Part shown: piece after piece, positions 63,702 through 64,000 of the stretch
How the letters are laid out: each line of letters starts with the position of its first letter
How positions within the stretch are numbered: the stretch's first letter is position 1
Source of the DNA: Burkholderia seminalis DSM 23518
GTDB taxonomy: Bacteria > Pseudomonadota > Gammaproteobacteria > Burkholderiales > Burkholderiaceae
Direction: 5' to 3'
DNA length: 64,000 bases
Assembly: GCF_902832885.1 (NCBI RefSeq)
Contig: NZ_CADFDK010000002.1
Coordinates: 372,001 to 436,000 of the forward strand
Notes under the pieces: model-generated
Databases searched by the model: none
What the model was told of the DNA's origin: nothing
Seen by the model: only the letters and a program-made list of their open reading frames with translations
Translations under genes and position numbers: made by a program

Positions 63702-64000
63702 TCACGCGCGTTTCTGCCACGACGGCCGCAGCACGTCGGCGAGCGGGCGCGGGTCGATCCAGTCGGCGACGTCGAAGTCGGTTTCCAGAAAGCCGTGCTC
63801 GCGCAGGAACGTCTTGAACTCGTCGAGCGCGGCGACCGATTCGTCGTCGAGATTGACGCCGAGATGGCGGTGCAGCTGGTTGCCGTACGCGGCTCGCACC
63901 CAGTCGATCGACGATGCGGTTTCGCCCGCCACGTAGTGAGCGGTTTCGTCGGGATGCGTGCTCGCCCATTCGCCGGCGGCGACCACGAGCTTCAGGAAGC
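63702..64000 (-). CDS. C-terminal part of a second ABC binding protein (cut by window edge)
   Basis: About 99 residues visible, running off the window. The sequence (LVVAAGEWASTHPDETAHYV, then a helical DWVRAAYGNQLHRHLGVNLD and KTFLREHGFLETDFDVADWI) is the C-terminal lobe of an SsuA-type binding protein, like the neighbour. Ends 31 bp before the next gene of the operon. The 5' end, and probably the ATP-binding subunit, are outside the window. Confidence 0.75.
   Translation of the reverse strand, partial: FLKLVVAAGEWASTHPDETAHYVAGETASSIDWVRAAYGNQLHRHLGVNLDDESVAALDEFKTFLREHGFLETDFDVADWIDPRPLADVLRPSWQKRA

Overview
The window is very GC-rich (low GC only in a few intergenic stretches), is densely packed with LysR/MocR/AraC/LuxR regulators, and carries protein families typical of the genus. 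It looks like a piece of a secondary replicon of a Burkholderia, most likely of the cepacia complex. I saw no rRNA, tRNA, CRISPR array, insertion sequence or phage gene, and nearly all proteins look intact. This is chromosomal accessory metabolism rather than a mobile island.

Layout. 1-3.0 kb (minus strand): metal-uptake genes, namely a TonB receptor cut by the window edge, a PepSY membrane protein with a His/Met-rich loop, and a DUF2946 protein. 3.1-7.0 kb: two unknown proteins, a LysE exporter and a GAPN-type aldehyde dehydrogenase that has Gly where the family has its general-base Glu. 7.0-12.4 kb: Fur box and Fiu-like siderophore receptor, LysR regulator, DUF1338 (HglS-like) dioxygenase. 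12.5-15.8 kb: envelope/stress group (27-aa membrane peptide, two CsbD proteins, BON protein, Pro-rich peptide) around a PAS-PAS-PAS-LuxR regulator. Two copies of one 29-bp inverted repeat lie before and after the regulator gene. 16.2-28.1 kb: assorted metabolism (LivK-like binding protein, FAD oxidoreductase, serine esterase, class V aminotransferase, two GNATs, AraC regulator plus hydrolase, two VOC proteins, small membrane proteins) and three sRNA-like hairpin/terminator elements. 28.1-37.7 kb: LysR/maeB, a LysN-like aminotransferase, PNPOx-like protein, LysR/SDR pair (the SDR lacks its Tyr-Lys pair) and an exported epoxide hydrolase. 37.7-42.6 kb: MocR regulator divergent from a degradative class II HMG-CoA reductase followed by TctB/TctA-like transporter genes. 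42.8-47.4 kb: exported hydrolases, cytochrome P460, DUF4148 protein, amidase.

47.6-52.5 kb is the most striking region. Rhodanese, serine O-acetyltransferase and an XRE regulator are followed by an SrpI-type (family 2A) encapsulin shell protein. Overlapping the shell gene is a cysteine desulfurase with a 260-residue Ala/Pro/Gly-rich N-terminal extension. This is the signature of a sulfur-storing protein nanocompartment. An identical 13-bp promoter motif precedes both halves of the locus. Converging on it is a minus-strand cluster: an acetylglutamate-kinase-like protein without the usual catalytic lysines, a PTS-IIA/PtsN-like protein, a 72-aa membrane protein and a small protein with a Gly-Gly-Ser-Lys-Gln motif.

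55.2-57.3 kb: groES-groEL under a CIRCE-like operator. 57.3-64.0 kb: secreted lipase, class II aldolase, a sigma-54 activator of the SfnR type and a sulfonate/sulfone-type ABC importer (two binding proteins, two permeases) that runs off the window. The last 16 kb therefore combine organosulfur acquisition with sulfane-sulfur handling and possible encapsulated sulfur storage.
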